Shown here: positions 62,868 through 64,000 of the stretch, in pieces
Layout: each line of letters begins with the position of its first letter
How positions within the stretch are numbered: position 1 is the first letter of the stretch
Assembly (NCBI RefSeq): GCF_023898865.1
Contig: NZ_JAGSOV010000035.1
Coordinates: 124,001-188,000, forward strand
Source: Pseudonocardia humida
GTDB taxonomy: Bacteria > Actinomycetota > Actinomycetes > Mycobacteriales > Pseudonocardiaceae
DNA length: 64,000 nucleotides
Reading direction: 5' to 3'
Made by a program: the position numbers and the translations under genes
Notes under the pieces: generated by a model
Database searches by the model: none
What the model was told of the DNA's origin: nothing
What the model saw: the letters and a program-made list of their open reading frames with translations, nothing else

Positions 62868-63676
62868 GCGCCCCCACCGCCCCCGCGATCGCCGCCCGGC
62901 CCCGGCCGTGGACCGACGGGTCCGCCGCCGCGGCCCGGGTGCTGCTGAAGCTGCGCCACGACCCGGCGGGGATCGCGATCACCCTCGCCTCCCCGGTCGT
63001 GCTGGTGCTGGTGTTCGGCTACGTCTTCGGCAGCGCGATCGCGCTGCCGGGTGCGGGCGACTACCGCGAGTTCCTGGTGCCGGGGCTGTTCGCCACGATC
63101 GCCTTCAACGTCGTCCCGGCCATGATCACGATGGCCCGCGACTCCGGCCGCGGGGTGGTCGACCGGTTCCGCTCCATGCCCATCACGCGCGTCGCCGTGC
63201 CGTTCGGCCAGGCCGCCGCGAACGCCGCCTACGGGCTGCTCTGCCTGCTGCTGATGGCCGCGTGCGCCGTGGTCGTGGGATGGCGCATCCGCACCGGCCT
63301 CGGTCCCGCGCTCGGGGCGCTCGGGCTGCTGGCGGCGTTCCAGTTCGCCGCGACCTGGATCGGCATGTACCTCGGGCTCGTCATCGGCAGGGAGGAGACG
63401 GCGGCGCAGCTGTCGGTGCTGGTCTTCCCGGTGGGGATGCTGTCCAACGTCTTCGTGCCGACCGCGGGGATGCCCGCATGGCTGCGCACGATCGCGGACT
63501 GGAACCCGCTGAGCGCGCTGACCGCGGCCGTGCGCGAGCTCTGCGGCAACCCCCTCGCGCCGACCAACGGCGCCTGGCCGCTGGAGCACCCGGTGCTCGC
63601 CACGCTGCTCTGGACCGCGCTGCTGCTGGTGGTGTTCGTCCCGCTCGCCACGGTCCGGTACGCCCGCCCGCGCTGA
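62864..63676 (+). CDS. DrrB-type ABC-2 transporter permease
   Basis: This 270-residue permease has six hydrophobic segments (about residues 37-57, 72-92, 115-140, 150-172, 184-202 and 245-262), plus YREFLVPGLFATIAFNVVPA and ADWNPLSALTAAVRELCGNP, characteristic of DrrB/ABC-2 exporters. It pairs with the ATPase just upstream. Control by the adjacent TetR is likely. Substrate unknown; hydrophobic drugs are typical for the family. Confidence 0.9.
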   Translation: MSAPTAPAIAARPRPWTDGSAAAARVLLKLRHDPAGIAITLASPVVLVLVFGYVFGSAIALPGAGDYREFLVPGLFATIAFNVVPAMITMARDSGRGVVDRFRSMPITRVAVPFGQAAANAAYGLLCLLLMAACAVVVGWRIRTGLGPALGALGLLAAFQFAATWIGMYLGLVIGREETAAQLSVLVFPVGMLSNVFVPTAGMPAWLRTIADWNPLSALTAAVRELCGNPLAPTNGAWPLEHPVLATLLWTALLLVVFVPLATVRYARPR

Positions 63677-63694
63677 CCGGGCCGTAGGCTGGTC

Positions 63695-64000
63695 CGGTGG
63701 CCCCGTCCTACCGCGACATCGGACTGGTGCTGCGGGTGCAGAAGCTCGGTGAGGCCGACCGCATCGTCACCCTGCTCACCCAGCGCCACGGCAAGGTGCG
63801 CGCGGTGGCCAAGGGCGTGCGCCGCACGCGGTCGCGCTGGGGCGCCCGGCTGGAGCCGTTCAACCACGTCGACGTGCAGTTCTACCCCGGCCGCTCGCTC
63901 GACGTCGTCACCCAGGCCCAGACGGTCGACGCGTTCGGCGCCGGCATCATCAGCGACTACCCCCGCTACACCGCGGGCTGCGCGATCCTGGAGACCGCCG
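63695..64000 (+). CDS. recO: DNA repair protein RecO, 3' end outside window
   Basis: The first 102 codons match Rec[41 protein letters not shown] and [20 protein letters not shown], the N-terminal OB-fold. RecO loads RecA on single-stranded DNA with RecR. GTG 63695 gives the standard start. The gene runs off the end of the window. In mycobacteria it follows era closely; here the HugZ-like, TetR and exporter genes lie between. Confidence 0.93.

Overview
The window is very GC-rich (third codon positions almost all G or C, many GTG and some TTG starts) and densely coded. The order rsfS, gpgP-like, degV, comEA, comEC, holA, rpsT, lepA, then hemW, hrcA, dnaJ, rsmE, phoH, ybeY, CBS protein, cytidine-deaminase-like, era, recO matches the Mycobacterium tuberculosis Rv2420c to Rv2362c block. 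With F420-type luciferase-like oxidoreductases and a mycothiol-type DinB protein, this indicates a chromosomal segment of a mycelial actinomycete, most likely Pseudonocardiales (inference).

Layout. 1-6.5 kb: a truncated STAS gene, rsfS, a phosphoglycerate-phosphatase-like gene, degV, comEA and comEC; the comEC frame runs with no stop into a RidA-like gene. 6.5-10.5 kb: threonine synthase behind a clear SAM-I (S-box) riboswitch, holA, a spore-photoproduct-lyase-family gene and rpsT. 10.7-18.4 kb: a NarL-type two-component system with an ABC exporter, a GGDEF protein, an SPFH/ribbon-helix-helix pair and a membrane protein. 18.6-28 kb: lepA, then accessory metabolic genes (MOSC, MarR, MDR oxidoreductase, sirtuin, DinB-like, crotonase, ABC exporter).

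28-40 kb is a sulfur region: an SsuD-like monooxygenase, an unplaced FAD/NAD(P)-binding protein, a TauE/SafE exporter, and the overlapping assimilation operon sir, small Cys4 protein, cysH, cysD, cysN. Four of these units are preceded by tiny ORFs. Three carry an RRHVD motif followed by Cys and one is a divergent relative ending in EFCR; all look like cysteine-responsive leader peptides. A hypothetical gene broken by three one-base shifts lies next to cysN.

40-64 kb: hemW, a lipase, an RseB-like lipoprotein with its ABC transporter, hrcA, dnaJ, rsmE, a lipoprotein esterase, a second NarL-type system, phoH, an alditol-oxidase-like gene, ybeY, the CBS protein, a deaminase-like protein without zinc ligands, an L-2-hydroxyglutarate-oxidase-like gene, era, a HugZ-like heme-utilisation protein, a TetR gene with a divergent DrrAB-type exporter, and the start of recO. 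Several inserted genes split pairs that are adjacent in mycobacteria.

Intergenic DNA holds several long, nearly perfect palindromes, two of which share both outer and central motifs. Upstream of hrcA, four copies of a 12-bp motif start exactly 20 bp apart, two in each orientation. No tRNA, rRNA, CRISPR array, insertion sequence or prophage was recognised, and no gap between genes much exceeds 300 bp.
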